Positions 43,286 through 52,701 of a stretch of DNA of 64,000 nucleotides are shown one piece after another (position 1 is the stretch's first letter; every line of letters begins with the position of its first letter). The notes under the pieces were generated by a model. It saw only the letters and a program-made list of their open reading frames with translations, did not search any database and was not told where the DNA came from. This stretch comes from UBA3700 sp964478025 (GTDB taxonomy: Bacteria; Bacillota; Clostridia; Christensenellales; UBA3700), in assembly GCA_964478025.1 (NCBI GenBank), contig CAYZGK010000006.1:1-64000 (forward strand), read 5' to 3'. The position numbers and the translations under genes were made by a program.

Positions 43286-45892
43286 ATGTACGATATCGTA
43301 GATAGCGTTGAAAAGTTAGAACAAGTCATTGCTGGTGTTAGGGAAGCACAAAAGAAGTTTGCTACTTACACACAAGAGCAAGTTGACAAGATTTTCTTTG
43401 AAGCTGCTATGGCAGCAAATAAGGAAAGAATACCACTAGCAAAACTAGCGGTAGAAGAAACAGGTATGGGTATTGTTGAGGATAAGGTTATAAAGAACCA
43501 TTATGCAGCAGAATATATTTACAATAAATATAAAAATACTCAAACCGTAGGTGTTTTTGAAGAAGACACAGCTTATGGTATTAAAAAGCTTTATGAGCCA
43601 ATAGGATTAGTTGGTGCAGTAATTCCAACAACAAATCCTACATCAACAGCAATATTTAAAACATTAATATCATTAAAGACAAGAAATGGTATTATTATCT
43701 CTCCACACCCAAGAGCTAAAAAGTCTACAATAGCTGCTGCTAAAATAGTTTTAGAAGCTGCAGTAAAAGCAGGTGCTCCAGAGGGTATTATTGGTTGGAT
43801 AGATATTCCATCACTTGAAATGACAAACCTTCTTATGAAAGAAGCAGATATAATTTTAGCAACAGGTGGTCCTGGAATGGTAAAAGCTGCATACTCTTCA
43901 GGAAAGCCAGCACTTGGCGTTGGAGCTGGTAATACTCCAGCTATTATTGATGATTCAGCTGATGTTGTTTTAGCAGTAAACTCAATTATCCATTCTAAGA
44001 CTTTTGATAATGGTATGATTTGTGCATCTGAGCAATCTGTAGTTGCATTAGATAGTGTATATGATGCAGTAAAGAAAGAATTTAAGGCTCGTGGTTGTTA
44101 TTTCTTAAATGAAGAAGAAAAAGAAAAAGTTAGAAAAACAATTTTAATAAATGGTGCATTAAATGCAAAGATAGTAGGTCAAAAGGCTCATACAATTGCA
44201 GCTCTTGCTGGCGTTGATGTTCCTGAAAAGACAAAGATATTAATAGGTGAGGTTGAATCTACAGATTTATCTGAAGAGTTTGCTCATGAAAAGTTATCTC
44301 CAGTTTTAGCAATGTATAGAGCTAAAGATTTTGATGATGCTGTAGATAAGGCAGAAACATTGGTTTGTGATGGTGGTCATGGACATACATCTTCAATATA
44401 TATTGATCCACTACGTGGAAAAGAAAAATTAGCAAAATTTGAAGATAGAATGGAAACATGTAGAATCCTTGTAAATACTCCTTCATCTCACGGCGGTATT
44501 GGTGATTTATATAACTTTAAATTAGCTCCATCCTTAACATTAGGTTGCGGTACATGGGGTGGCAATAGTGTTAGTGAAAACGTTGGAATTAAGCATTTAT
44601 TAAATATAAAGACAGTAGCAGAAAGGAGAGAAAATATGTTGTGGTTTAGAGCACCTCAAAAGGTATATTTAAAGAAAGGATGTCTTCCAGTTGCTTTAGA
44701 TGAATTAAAGAATGTTTTAGGAAAGAAGAGAGCATTTATTGTTACAGACTCATTCCTATTTAATAATGGCTATGCTAAGCCTATTATGGATAAGTTAGAT
44801 GAGATGGGTATTGCTTATACTACATTCTCAAATGTTGCACCGGATCCAACTCTTGCTTGTGCAAAAGAAGGAACAGCTGCTATGAACGCATTTAAACCAG
44901 ATTGTATCATCGCCCTTGGTGGTGGTTCTGCTATGGATGCAGGAAAGATTATGTGGGTAATGTATGAACATCCAGAGGTTAACTTCTTAGATTTAGCTAT
45001 GAGATTCATGGATATTAGAAAAAGAGTATACACATTCCCAAAAATGGGTGAAAAGGCTTACTTTATAGCTGTACCTACATCAGCAGGTACTGGTTCTGAA
45101 GTTACTCCATTTGCTGTTATTACTGATGAACAAACAGGTGTTAAGTATCCACTTGCAGATTATGAATTAATGCCAAATATGGCAATAGTTGATGCTGATA
45201 TGATGATGAGTGCTCCAAAGGGATTAACAGCTGCATCTGGTATTGATGCTGTAACTCATGATTTAGAGGCATTTGCTTCAATTATGGCAACAGATTATAC
45301 AGATGGTTTAGCACTTCGTTCATTAAAGATGATTTTTGAATATTTACCAAGAGCATATGAAGATGGTTTACATGATGCTGTAGCTCGTGAAAAGATGGCT
45401 AATGCTGCAAATATGGCAGGTATGGCTTTTGCTAACGCCTTTTTAGGTGTATGTCACTCTATGGCTCATAAGCTTGGTGCTTTCCATCATTTACCACATG
45501 GTATTGCAAATGCTTTAATGATTGACGAAGTTTTAAGATTTAATGCTGACCCTGTTCCAACAAAGATGGGAACATTCTCTCAATATCAATATCCACATAC
45601 TCTAGAAAGATATTGTGAAGTTGCAGATTACTTAGGAGTTAAAGGTAAAACAAATGAAGAAAAACTTGAGAATTTAATTGCTAAGATTGATGAATTAAAA
45701 GAAAAGATTGGTATTAAGAAGACAATAAAAGATTATGGTATTGACGAAAAAGATTTCTTAGATAGATTAGATGCTATGGTAGAGCAAGCATTTGATGATC
45801 AATGTACAGGAGCAAATCCTAGATATCCATTAATGAGCGAAATTAAGCAAATGTACTTAAATGCTTATTATGGTACTCATGAAAAAGTTTAA
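43286..45892 (+). CDS. adhE: Bifunctional acetaldehyde-CoA / alcohol dehydrogenase
   Basis: Reduces acetyl-CoA to ethanol in two NADH-dependent steps, the main redox sink in mixed fermentation; supports an anaerobic lifestyle. 868 aa, usual length. The N-terminal aldehyde dehydrogenase half has the catalytic Cys in NGMICASEQS near 248. The C-terminal iron alcohol dehydrogenase half has GGGSAMDAGK, DAVTHDLEAF, and the iron-binding HSMAHKLGAFHHLPHG. AAAGGAG lies before the ATG. Proteins of this type form spirosomes. A strong terminator follows. Confidence 0.97.
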   Translation: MYDIVDSVEKLEQVIAGVREAQKKFATYTQEQVDKIFFEAAMAANKERIPLAKLAVEETGMGIVEDKVIKNHYAAEYIYNKYKNTQTVGVFEEDTAYGIKKLYEPIGLVGAVIPTTNPTSTAIFKTLISLKTRNGIIISPHPRAKKSTIAAAKIVLEAAVKAGAPEGIIGWIDIPSLEMTNLLMKEADIILATGGPGMVKAAYSSGKPALGVGAGNTPAIIDDSADVVLAVNSIIHSKTFDNGMICASEQSVVALDSVYDAVKKEFKARGCYFLNEEEKEKVRKTILINGALNAKIVGQKAHTIAALAGVDVPEKTKILIGEVESTDLSEEFAHEKLSPVLAMYRAKDFDDAVDKAETLVCDGGHGHTSSIYIDPLRGKEKLAKFEDRMETCRILVNTPSSHGGIGDLYNFKLAPSLTLGCGTWGGNSVSENVGIKHLLNIKTVAERRENMLWFRAPQKVYLKKGCLPVALDELKNVLGKKRAFIVTDSFLFNNGYAKPIMDKLDEMGIAYTTFSNVAPDPTLACAKEGTAAMNAFKPDCIIALGGGSAMDAGKIMWVMYEHPEVNFLDLAMRFMDIRKRVYTFPKMGEKAYFIAVPTSAGTGSEVTPFAVITDEQTGVKYPLADYELMPNMAIVDADMMMSAPKGLTAASGIDAVTHDLEAFASIMATDYTDGLALRSLKMIFEYLPRAYEDGLHDAVAREKMANAANMAGMAFANAFLGVCHSMAHKLGAFHHLPHGIANALMIDEVLRFNADPVPTKMGTFSQYQYPHTLERYCEVADYLGVKGKTNEEKLENLIAKIDELKEKIGIKKTIKDYGIDEKDFLDRLDAMVEQAFDDQCTGANPRYPLMSEIKQMYLNAYYGTHEKV

Positions 45893-45918
45893 TTAGATAA
45901 ATAAACATACAATACAAA

Positions 45919-45951
45919 GAGAAGTGAGTCAATTTGGCTCACTTCTTTTTG
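45919..45951 (+). terminator. Terminator of adhE
   Basis: Stem GAAGTGAGTC / GGCTCACTTC (one G-T pair), 5-base loop, T-run. Confidence 0.85.
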
Positions 45952-46092
45952 TATTAAAACAAACTATGAATACTTCTTATATGTCTAATAAATCTGAATG
46001 TGTTCCTGTGTTAGTTTGCACTAGTCAAAAAATAGATATTTTATAAACAAAAAATATTTTATGAAAATACAAAATGTATTGAATAGTGGTGC

Positions 46093-46146
46093 AATTAGCT
46101 AAATATGACCAAAAATTGGCTAAAAATGTGTATTTTCTAAAAATAC
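46093..46146. promoter_or_regulatory. Operator-like direct repeats and hairpin upstream of module B
   Basis: AATTAGCTAAATATG (46093-46107) and AATTGGCTAAAAATG (46114-46128) repeat with a 21-base period (two helical turns). A hairpin GTATTTT / AAAATAC (46130-46146) follows. The same block precedes module C at 51871-51924. No regulator gene of the XRE kind seen in module A is adjacent. Confidence 0.4.
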
Positions 46147-46221
46147 GGACTATTTTATTCCTTCTTTAAAATAAAAATACAAACAAGAAATGTTTGAATC
46201 TAAAAAAGGAGGACATAAGAT

Positions 46222-46869
46222 ATGTCCAAAACGATTATTGATGATGGATATTCATCATATTTGGTAGTTAATGCGGTATTTGTTGGAAAGTACCAAATTC
46301 CAGTACTTTCTAAACATGAGACAATTCTTATTCCAAAGGATATGATTCCTTTTGATAAGAGAAGGAAAGTAAAAGATAATGACATAGCAATTAATTTCTA
46401 TATGCATGATAAGACTTTTAAACAGGTTTTAACGCATACAAAGAAATATATAGCTGAATTGTCTAAATTTTCTCAAGTTATTTCTCCAGATTGTTCTTTA
46501 TATAGGGACATGCCATTATGTTTGCAAATTACAAACACCTATATGAATAGAGCGATAGGATTTTATTTGGAGAAAAATGGAATATATGTAATTCCGAATG
46601 TTAGATGGGGTGATGAAAGAAGTTTAGAGTTTTGTTTTGATGGACTTCCAACTAATGATATTGTTTCAATTAGTACGTATGGATGTATAAAAGGATATGA
46701 AAATAAGTATTACTTTAAAATAGGACTTAGGGAAATGCTTAAAGTATTAAAACCTCAAGTCGTATTGGTGTATGGCGCAATGCCTGATGAAGTATTTAGT
46801 GAATTTATTAATGAAACTAAATTCATAAATTACTCAAGTTATATCTCCCGTGTTAAAGGAGGTAAATAA
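46222..46869 (+). CDS. DUF4417 protein, module B
   Basis: 215 aa, identical in protein and DNA to the copy at 52000-52647. Conserved core: INFYMHDKTF, ISPDCSLYRDMPLCLQITNT, IYVIPNVRWGDERS, LEFCFDGLP, ISTYGCIKG and VVLVYGAMPD. Homologous over its length to the module A protein at 7782-8432. Function unknown. AAAAGGAGG stands before the ATG. Its last codons (GTT AAA GGA GGT AAA) provide the SD AAAGGAGG for the toxin-like gene that begins one base after the stop. Confidence 0.78.
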   Translation: MSKTIIDDGYSSYLVVNAVFVGKYQIPVLSKHETILIPKDMIPFDKRRKVKDNDIAINFYMHDKTFKQVLTHTKKYIAELSKFSQVISPDCSLYRDMPLCLQITNTYMNRAIGFYLEKNGIYVIPNVRWGDERSLEFCFDGLPTNDIVSISTYGCIKGYENKYYFKIGLREMLKVLKPQVVLVYGAMPDEVFSEFINETKFINYSSYISRVKGGK

Positions 46870-46870
46870 A

Positions 46871-47356
46871 ATGGGTAGTGGAATTTCAGGAATCTACAGT
46901 GGTACAATTGAAAAATCTCAACCTTATAGTATAAGTTATAAAGTATGTGAGGATATGTTACAATTTGATATAGATAGAGGTGTTTACGTGAATGGCACTT
47001 ATGATAAGAACTCTACCGCTAAAAATATTATAGATGTAATAAATGGAGAATATATTATTTCGAACAAGCGTAATAAAAGTATGACATATGTTATTGATAT
47101 GGATGATAATATTATTGTAGCTGAAAGAAACGGGAATGGCTTTGATGGTAAAGCAACACCGCATCCTACTTTAATAGGAGGTGCAAATCCACGTGTGAAA
47201 ATGGCAGGCATATTACATTTGCAAGAAGGTAAAATTCTCTTTTATGATAATATGAGTGGTCATTATAAACCGAATATCAAGTCAATGAAAGTAGCTAAAA
47301 ATGCATTTGATAAGTTGCCAAAATATTTATTTAAAGGAGAAAAGGAAAATGGATAA
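46871..47356 (+). CDS. Small toxin-like protein, module B
   Basis: 161 aa from the ATG at 46871 (SD AAAGGAGG; an upstream in-frame ATG lies within DUF4417). Begins MGSGISGIYSGTIEKSQP, shared exactly with module C; after codon 17 the DNA diverges, though the proteins remain homologous (PHPTLIGG, NPRV, GKI, DN-SGHYKPN, spacing kept). From memory this resembles C-terminal toxin domains of polymorphic toxins. No signal peptide or delivery domain is present. The family similarity to toxins is the weakest link; the kinship of the B and C proteins is directly visible. Confidence 0.5.
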   Translation: MGSGISGIYSGTIEKSQPYSISYKVCEDMLQFDIDRGVYVNGTYDKNSTAKNIIDVINGEYIISNKRNKSMTYVIDMDDNIIVAERNGNGFDGKATPHPTLIGGANPRVKMAGILHLQEGKILFYDNMSGHYKPNIKSMKVAKNAFDKLPKYLFKGEKENG

Positions 47357-47792
47357 AATAAATAATGATATTTGTAAGAAAATATTTGGAAAAAATTACA
47401 TGAAAACAACAAGTAATGAACAGAAAGAACTTGATATTATTTTTGAAAATATTTTAAAAAATAATGTGTGGGAAAATATTTATAAATGTTTTGATTACTA
47501 TCTTCGAAATGAGTGTGAAACTGAAGATGATGTAATAAATTTTGTTAATTTGTTTGTGCATTATGTAGGCCTTAATTTTAAAATTCCTTATAAATATGAT
47601 CCATATGATTTAATTGGATATATATTGTTTAAAGTTGATTTAAAAAAAAGATGGGACGATTGTGAGATTTTTGATGATTTTGCAAATCAAGCTTTAGGAA
47701 TTGATTTAATGAAAGATCCTTATTATCAATTTTGGAAGGATCCTAAAATAATTGAAATAGCAAATAGATACAAAAGTAACTATAAGAAATAG
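47349..47792 (+). CDS. Putative immunity protein, module B
   Basis: 147 aa from the ATG at 47349, overlapping the toxin-like gene by 8 bp with AAAGGAGA ahead of it. Acidic and aromatic-rich, no export signal. Related in sequence to the module C protein at 53162: both have W-NIY-C, YL-NECETE/KTE, NLF, KIP, and a Pro-rich DP ending. Immunity to the preceding toxin-like protein is inferred from gene order, size, coupling and coordinated divergence. Confidence 0.5.
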   Translation: MDKINNDICKKIFGKNYMKTTSNEQKELDIIFENILKNNVWENIYKCFDYYLRNECETEDDVINFVNLFVHYVGLNFKIPYKYDPYDLIGYILFKVDLKKRWDDCEIFDDFANQALGIDLMKDPYYQFWKDPKIIEIANRYKSNYKK

Positions 47793-47855
47793 CAGTAATT
47801 TAAAATTTTAATTGATTAAATGGTCTAAAAATAGTGATAATAACTAGACAATATA

Positions 47856-47882
47856 ATTACCTACTATTTGATAGTAGGTAAT
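47856..47882. repeat. Perfect hairpin in the gap between module B and the STAND gene
   Basis: ATTACCTACTA / TAGTAGGTAAT, 11-bp arms and 5-base loop, without a T-run. GGTAGGTATT recurs at 47929. It may end module B transcription or be a protein-binding site. In the 348-base gap 47793-48140 I otherwise see only a TATAAT (48106) and the SD of the next gene. Confidence 0.5.
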
Positions 47883-48140
47883 GTAAGAAAAGATAATATC
47901 TTGTTTTGCTTGAAATAGGTGTAAATGGTAGGTATTTTACAGCATTTTTAGAGTGGATATATGTGTTGCTTGTGCAATATATTTTTTATCTAAATATATT
48001 AAAAAATTAATATATCATAAAAATTAGAGATATATATTCCTTATATAGACGAATTTAATGTTGTTGATGTTCTGGTTAATTATTAAGCGTTAGATTATTT
48101 CATGTTATAATTAAAATATAATAGAAGGAAATTAAAAACT

Positions 48141-51100
48141 ATGTTGTTATCTCTTGATGACTTAAATACATTTAAAAAGCATAAAAATAATATATCTGAA
48201 TTACTTAACACAAAACTTGTTGGAAGAGATAAGGATGTTAAGGATATCTATGAAATATTAAATAAGTATGATTATTTAGTTTTGACAGGGCCTGCAGGTG
48301 TGGGTAAGACCAGACTTGCGGTAGCAGTAATGGAAAAATATATATCAAAAAAACCTGAAACTAAAATATTGTGCACAAAAAGTTTTACGGATTATATTGT
48401 TTTGCTTGAACAAGAAATAAATTATAATAAAGAATATATAATATTTATTGATGACGTAAATAATTATAAAGAATTTGATAAATTATTTGAATTTTTAAAA
48501 TATAAAAACAATGGAAATATTAAAGTACTATGTACTATTAGAAATTATCTAAATGAAATAATAAATAATAAAATTGAAATTGTTACTAAAGAAATTAAGC
48601 CAATAGAAAATTTATTTATAAAAGAAGCAATAAGAGAAAACATGCTAATTACAAATAATGAATGGCTAAATCAAATAGTAAATATTTCAAAAGGCAATAT
48701 TAGAATTGCTTATATTGCAGCAGATGTTACATGTAAAGCAAACTCTATATCCTCTATATATAATACTTTGGATATAGTTAATAAATTTTATAAAGTTGAA
48801 ATGTCAAAGATTGACAAAGATGACAATCTTATATTAACTGCTTGCATAATAGCTTTTTTCAAAAGTATTTACCTAGACAAAATATTTTATATTTCTCCAA
48901 TATTAAATATATTAAATATTAGTAAAGAAGTATTCTTAAATAACATTAACATTCTAATATCCATGGAAATTGTAGATGAGTATATGAATGTGGTTAGAAT
49001 AAATGATCAATGTTTTTCTGATTACTTATTATATTATTTTTTAATTGAAAAGAAATATATAAAAATCAATGAATTAATAAGCAAATATTACAAGTATTAT
49101 AAAAATAGAATTATCGAAATAATTTGTGTTTTATTAAGTTTTAGTTTAGATAAAGAACTGCTTGATTATGTAAAAAATGAAGTAATATATGTTTGTGAAA
49201 ATATAGATAATATAGAATTAAAACATGACATTGAATTAGATTTTGCAGTACTGATTCTAGACTATATAGTAAATGATTTTAAGGATGGCGTAAATAATTA
49301 TAAAAATGATAAAAGTATGGATTATTTACTTAAAATATTTGTTAATTTAGCCAAATCTAAATATAACAATATTGCAGTAGAGGGAATATGCAAATTATTG
49401 GATAAATCACAAGATAAAGAAATTATATATAAGGCAATACAAGAAGCATATAAACTAGATTATGAAAGTATTAAAAACAAATTTGTATATTTGATAAAAT
49501 TTGTTACATATATTGATTCAAGAAGTATTTTAAATGATTGCTTTTATAATTTAATTACATCCTATTTAAATTTTACATTTGATGAAACAAAAATGATAAA
49601 TAATAATGAAATAAACTTTATTTCATACGAAATAAATGATGGGATAAACGATGTAATACTGTTGAGAACATTAAGTTTTAAATATCTATTTAAATATGAT
49701 TTTGAAAAAGGATTGAAATTAATTATAAATTATTCAAAAAATATTGCAATTAAAGATAATATCAATATTGTATCAAATGATTTAAAATTGATTAATGATT
49801 ATTTGAGTGACAAAACATATAAGGAAATTATTCAAGCAATATTATATGTGAGACTACATGATAATTCGATAAAATGTAAAATTGATAATTTGTTGTGTGC
49901 AAATAGTAAATATGAAAAAATTATTTCGATTATTTTTAATAAAATGGCCAAAGATGAAACATATAGGGAATTTGAGATAAAACAAAAAGATAGCATTAAA
50001 CAATATTATTTATCAAACAAAATATCTATTTATAAAGATTTAAATAAATGTGCAGTTATAATAAATCAAATTAATTCTGGAAAGTTTGTTATGTTTTTAA
50101 ATATTTTATTAAATGTGATAGAAGAATATGATAATAAAATATTTAATGTGTTCATTAAATATAATATTTCCCCATATAATGTAGTATATAAAATGATTAA
50201 TCTTTTAGATTTTGATCGAACTTATATTGTTTTAAAGAATATGGAAAATGATAGTGTAAAAGACGAATATCTTTACAATTTTTATAGTATAGTAAGTGAA
50301 AAGAATCTAGAACAACCATATGAGTTTGATAGTTGGTTGAAATTAAAGTATGACAGATATACAAATGCTTCATACAAAAGAAGTGTAGGAAATTTAATAA
50401 ATATTGCAAAAAAATGTAATATTAGTTATCTAGATTTAATTAAGGCGTTTTATAAAAAGAAAGATTATAATAAGTTTATTGCAAAAATGTATTTAAATTA
50501 TATTTTTTATAGGGTTGATGCATTTAAAGAATTAGCAAATCTGGATATTAAATTAGCTATTAAAATATATGAATTTTTGATAGAATGCGAAGAAAATGAT
50601 TATGATTATAAAAATTTAAATGAAATTCTTTCGATTAATAAAAACTATATAAAAGTTTACTCAAAAATGTTTATAAAAAATAAAAATAATGATATAGAGT
50701 CGCTTGGAGTTGTTATATTTAAAAATGAATATACATTATTTTTAAATGAATGTATTAAAATTATTTTAGAAGATAAAATCTATGATATATATCAATTTCA
50801 AATGTTTGTTTCAAAAAATATAAATAAAATTGAATTAAGAGACTGGATATTTGATTTTATAGAAAAGGAGCATAAAAAGATTGACTTGATGAAAATATTA
50901 TTTAAATCAATGGCTTATACTCCAATAAATGTTTTGGCTATGTATATTTTAAAATATTTTGATTATGAAAATAAAATTGAAATTCTTAGTTGTGCATTAC
51001 TAAGTAAGCTAGACATTGTATCTGTCGCTAATATTGAAAAATATTATGAGAATAAAATTAATGATTTAGAATATTTAAAGGATAATTTAATTAGTTGGGA

Positions 51101-51824
51101 TAATGTAGAAAATATAAAATTTATTAATAATTTAATAGAAAACTATAAAATAGCAATAAAAAAATCGAAAATAGAAGGATTGATAGATTTTGTAGCCCCT
51201 AAAATATATGATGAATTAGAAGAATTAGATGGTAAAAGCAATATTTCTTTAAAAGAAGCATTTGACTTATATATTAATGATGAAGAATTTAGGAATATGA
51301 TTTTATCTGATTATGTTTCTTATAATAATAAAACATTTATAACTAAAAACAATAAAACAATTAAATTTACTGAATTATTAGAAAATAAAAAAATATTAGG
51401 AATTAGAATGATTGAAAATAGCGAAGATGTAAATAATTATCAACATTATTTATCAGAAATGAAATCAATTAATAACATATTTTTTAAAAATAAATCAGCA
51501 TCATTATCTGAATATTTTACATTTTTGTTTAAAGAAAAAAACTGGACTGTATCGGATTTTGAAATGGAGACATCACTTCCTAGAGATGTGTTTAGCAAGA
51601 TTAAAAATAATAAAAAAAATAAATTTGAGAAAAGAACAATTATAAAAATTTTAATTGGTTTAAAAATCCCAAAAAGTGAAAGGAATTTTTTATTAGAACT
51701 AAATGGAACTACTTTATCTATATATAATCGTGATGATGTTATATATAACTTTATCTTAAGTAACAAAATTGATATAAACACAGCGGAGGATCTCGTTAAT
51801 GATTTAAAAATAGATATTTTATAA
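48141..51824 (+). CDS. Large STAND-like P-loop ATPase with C-terminal XRE-like domain
   Basis: 1227 aa. Short N-terminal lead, then an NTPase core: Walker A GPAGVGKT (residues 50-57), Walker B IIFIDD (about 100-105) and a sensor-like CTIRN (about 131-135), followed by the winged-helix-like part. About 350-1080 is almost all alpha-helical with the look of TPR/HEAT-like repeats, the usual sensor region of STAND proteins. The last ~90 residues resemble a helix-turn-helix (FTFLFKEKNWTVSDFEMETS, then PRDVFSKIKNN). Many STAND ATPases are antiphage sensors, but no effector domain is obvious, so defence is inference. Codon use is more AT-biased than the neighbours', hinting at transfer. It stands between two DUF4417 modules; its last codons are the left edge of the right-hand 896-bp repeat. 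Confidence 0.75.
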   Translation: MLLSLDDLNTFKKHKNNISELLNTKLVGRDKDVKDIYEILNKYDYLVLTGPAGVGKTRLAVAVMEKYISKKPETKILCTKSFTDYIVLLEQEINYNKEYIIFIDDVNNYKEFDKLFEFLKYKNNGNIKVLCTIRNYLNEIINNKIEIVTKEIKPIENLFIKEAIRENMLITNNEWLNQIVNISKGNIRIAYIAADVTCKANSISSIYNTLDIVNKFYKVEMSKIDKDDNLILTACIIAFFKSIYLDKIFYISPILNILNISKEVFLNNINILISMEIVDEYMNVVRINDQCFSDYLLYYFLIEKKYIKINELISKYYKYYKNRIIEIICVLLSFSLDKELLDYVKNEVIYVCENIDNIELKHDIELDFAVLILDYIVNDFKDGVNNYKNDKSMDYLLKIFVNLAKSKYNNIAVEGICKLLDKSQDKEIIYKAIQEAYKLDYESIKNKFVYLIKFVTYIDSRSILNDCFYNLITSYLNFTFDETKMINNNEINFISYEINDGINDVILLRTLSFKYLFKYDFEKGLKLIINYSKNIAIKDNINIVSNDLKLINDYLSDKTYKEIIQAILYVRLHDNSIKCKIDNLLCANSKYEKIISIIFNKMAKDETYREFEIKQKDSIKQYYLSNKISIYKDLNKCAVIINQINSGKFVMFLNILLNVIEEYDNKIFNVFIKYNISPYNVVYKMINLLDFDRTYIVLKNMENDSVKDEYLYNFYSIVSEKNLEQPYEFDSWLKLKYDRYTNASYKRSVGNLINIAKKCNISYLDLIKAFYKKKDYNKFIAKMYLNYIFYRVDAFKELANLDIKLAIKIYEFLIECEENDYDYKNLNEILSINKNYIKVYSKMFIKNKNNDIESLGVVIFKNEYTLFLNECIKIILEDKIYDIYQFQMFVSKNINKIELRDWIFDFIEKEHKKIDLMKILFKSMAYTPINVLAMYILKYFDYENKIEILSCALLSKLDIVSVANIEKYYENKINDLEYLKDNLISWDNVENIKFINNLIENYKIAIKKSKIEGLIDFVAPKIYDELEELDGKSNISLKEAFDLYINDEEFRNMILSDYVSYNNKTFITKNNKTIKFTELLENKKILGIRMIENSEDVNNYQHYLSEMKSINNIFFKNKSASLSEYFTFLFKEKNWTVSDFEMETSLPRDVFSKIKNNKKNKFEKRTIIKILIGLKIPKSERNFLLELNGTTLSIYNRDDVIYNFILSNKIDINTAEDLVNDLKIDIL

Positions 51825-52701
51825 ACAAAAAATATTTTATGAAAATACAAAATGTATTGAATAGTGGTGCAATTAGCTAAATATGACCAAAAATTGGCTA
51901 AAAATGTGTATTTTCTAAAAATACGGACTATTTTATTCCTTCTTTAAAATAAAAATACAAACAAGAAATGTTTGAATCTAAAAAAGGAGGACATAAGATA
52001 TGTCCAAAACGATTATTGATGATGGATATTCATCATATTTGGTAGTTAATGCGGTATTTGTTGGAAAGTACCAAATTCCAGTACTTTCTAAACATGAGAC
52101 AATTCTTATTCCAAAGGATATGATTCCTTTTGATAAGAGAAGGAAAGTAAAAGATAATGACATAGCAATTAATTTCTATATGCATGATAAGACTTTTAAA
52201 CAGGTTTTAACGCATACAAAGAAATATATAGCTGAATTGTCTAAATTTTCTCAAGTTATTTCTCCAGATTGTTCTTTATATAGGGACATGCCATTATGTT
52301 TGCAAATTACAAACACCTATATGAATAGAGCGATAGGATTTTATTTGGAGAAAAATGGAATATATGTAATTCCGAATGTTAGATGGGGTGATGAAAGAAG
52401 TTTAGAGTTTTGTTTTGATGGACTTCCAACTAATGATATTGTTTCAATTAGTACGTATGGATGTATAAAAGGATATGAAAATAAGTATTACTTTAAAATA
52501 GGACTTAGGGAAATGCTTAAAGTATTAAAACCTCAAGTCGTATTGGTGTATGGCGCAATGCCTGATGAAGTATTTAGTGAATTTATTAATGAAACTAAAT
52601 TCATAAATTACTCAAGTTATATCTCCCGTGTTAAAGGAGGTAAATAAAATGGGTAGTGGAATTTCAGGAATCTACAGTGGTACAATTGAAAAATCTCAAC
52701 C
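51806..52701. repeat. 896-bp perfect direct repeat, right copy
   Basis: Second copy of 46028-46923. Begins inside the final six codons of the STAND gene and ends after 17 codons of the module C toxin-like gene. The natural join of STAND end to module C suggests this is the parental arrangement. It includes the same operator-like direct repeats (51871, 51892) and hairpin. Confidence 0.95.
52000..52647 (+). CDS. DUF4417 protein, module C
   Basis: 215 aa, 100% identical to the module B protein and its DNA, as it lies in the direct repeat. Such identity between flanking copies points to very recent duplication or gene conversion. Located 175 bases after the STAND gene, with the same AAAAGGAGG SD and the same embedded SD for the toxin-like gene. 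Function unknown; strict pairing with a toxin/immunity pair in all three modules suggests a chaperone, processing or regulatory role. Confidence 0.78.
   Translation: MSKTIIDDGYSSYLVVNAVFVGKYQIPVLSKHETILIPKDMIPFDKRRKVKDNDIAINFYMHDKTFKQVLTHTKKYIAELSKFSQVISPDCSLYRDMPLCLQITNTYMNRAIGFYLEKNGIYVIPNVRWGDERSLEFCFDGLPTNDIVSISTYGCIKGYENKYYFKIGLREMLKVLKPQVVLVYGAMPDEVFSEFINETKFINYSSYISRVKGGK

Larger units (their letters stand above)
46028..46923. repeat. 896-bp perfect direct repeat, left copy
   Basis: Identical, as far as I can read, to 51806-52701 (offset 5778). It covers the promoter region, the whole DUF4417 gene and the first 17 codons of the toxin-like gene, and ends at CTCAACC. Its left end, AAAAATAGATATTTTATAA, is the same as the last codons of the STAND gene ahead of the right copy. 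So this copy carries a 19-base relic of that gene although no STAND gene precedes it. DNA at 45952-46027, between the adhE terminator and the repeat, holds nothing I can name. Confidence 0.95.

Noticed and set aside
45981..46046. A 21-codon frame across the left repeat junction that ends with the same KIDIL as the STAND protein
   Set aside because: No SD, and the shared end is explained by the repeat itself; in-frame reading is a one-in-three chance.
46028..52701. Composite transposon flanked by the 896-bp repeats
   Set aside because: The repeats contain no transposase, no terminal inverted repeats were seen and no target duplication is evident.
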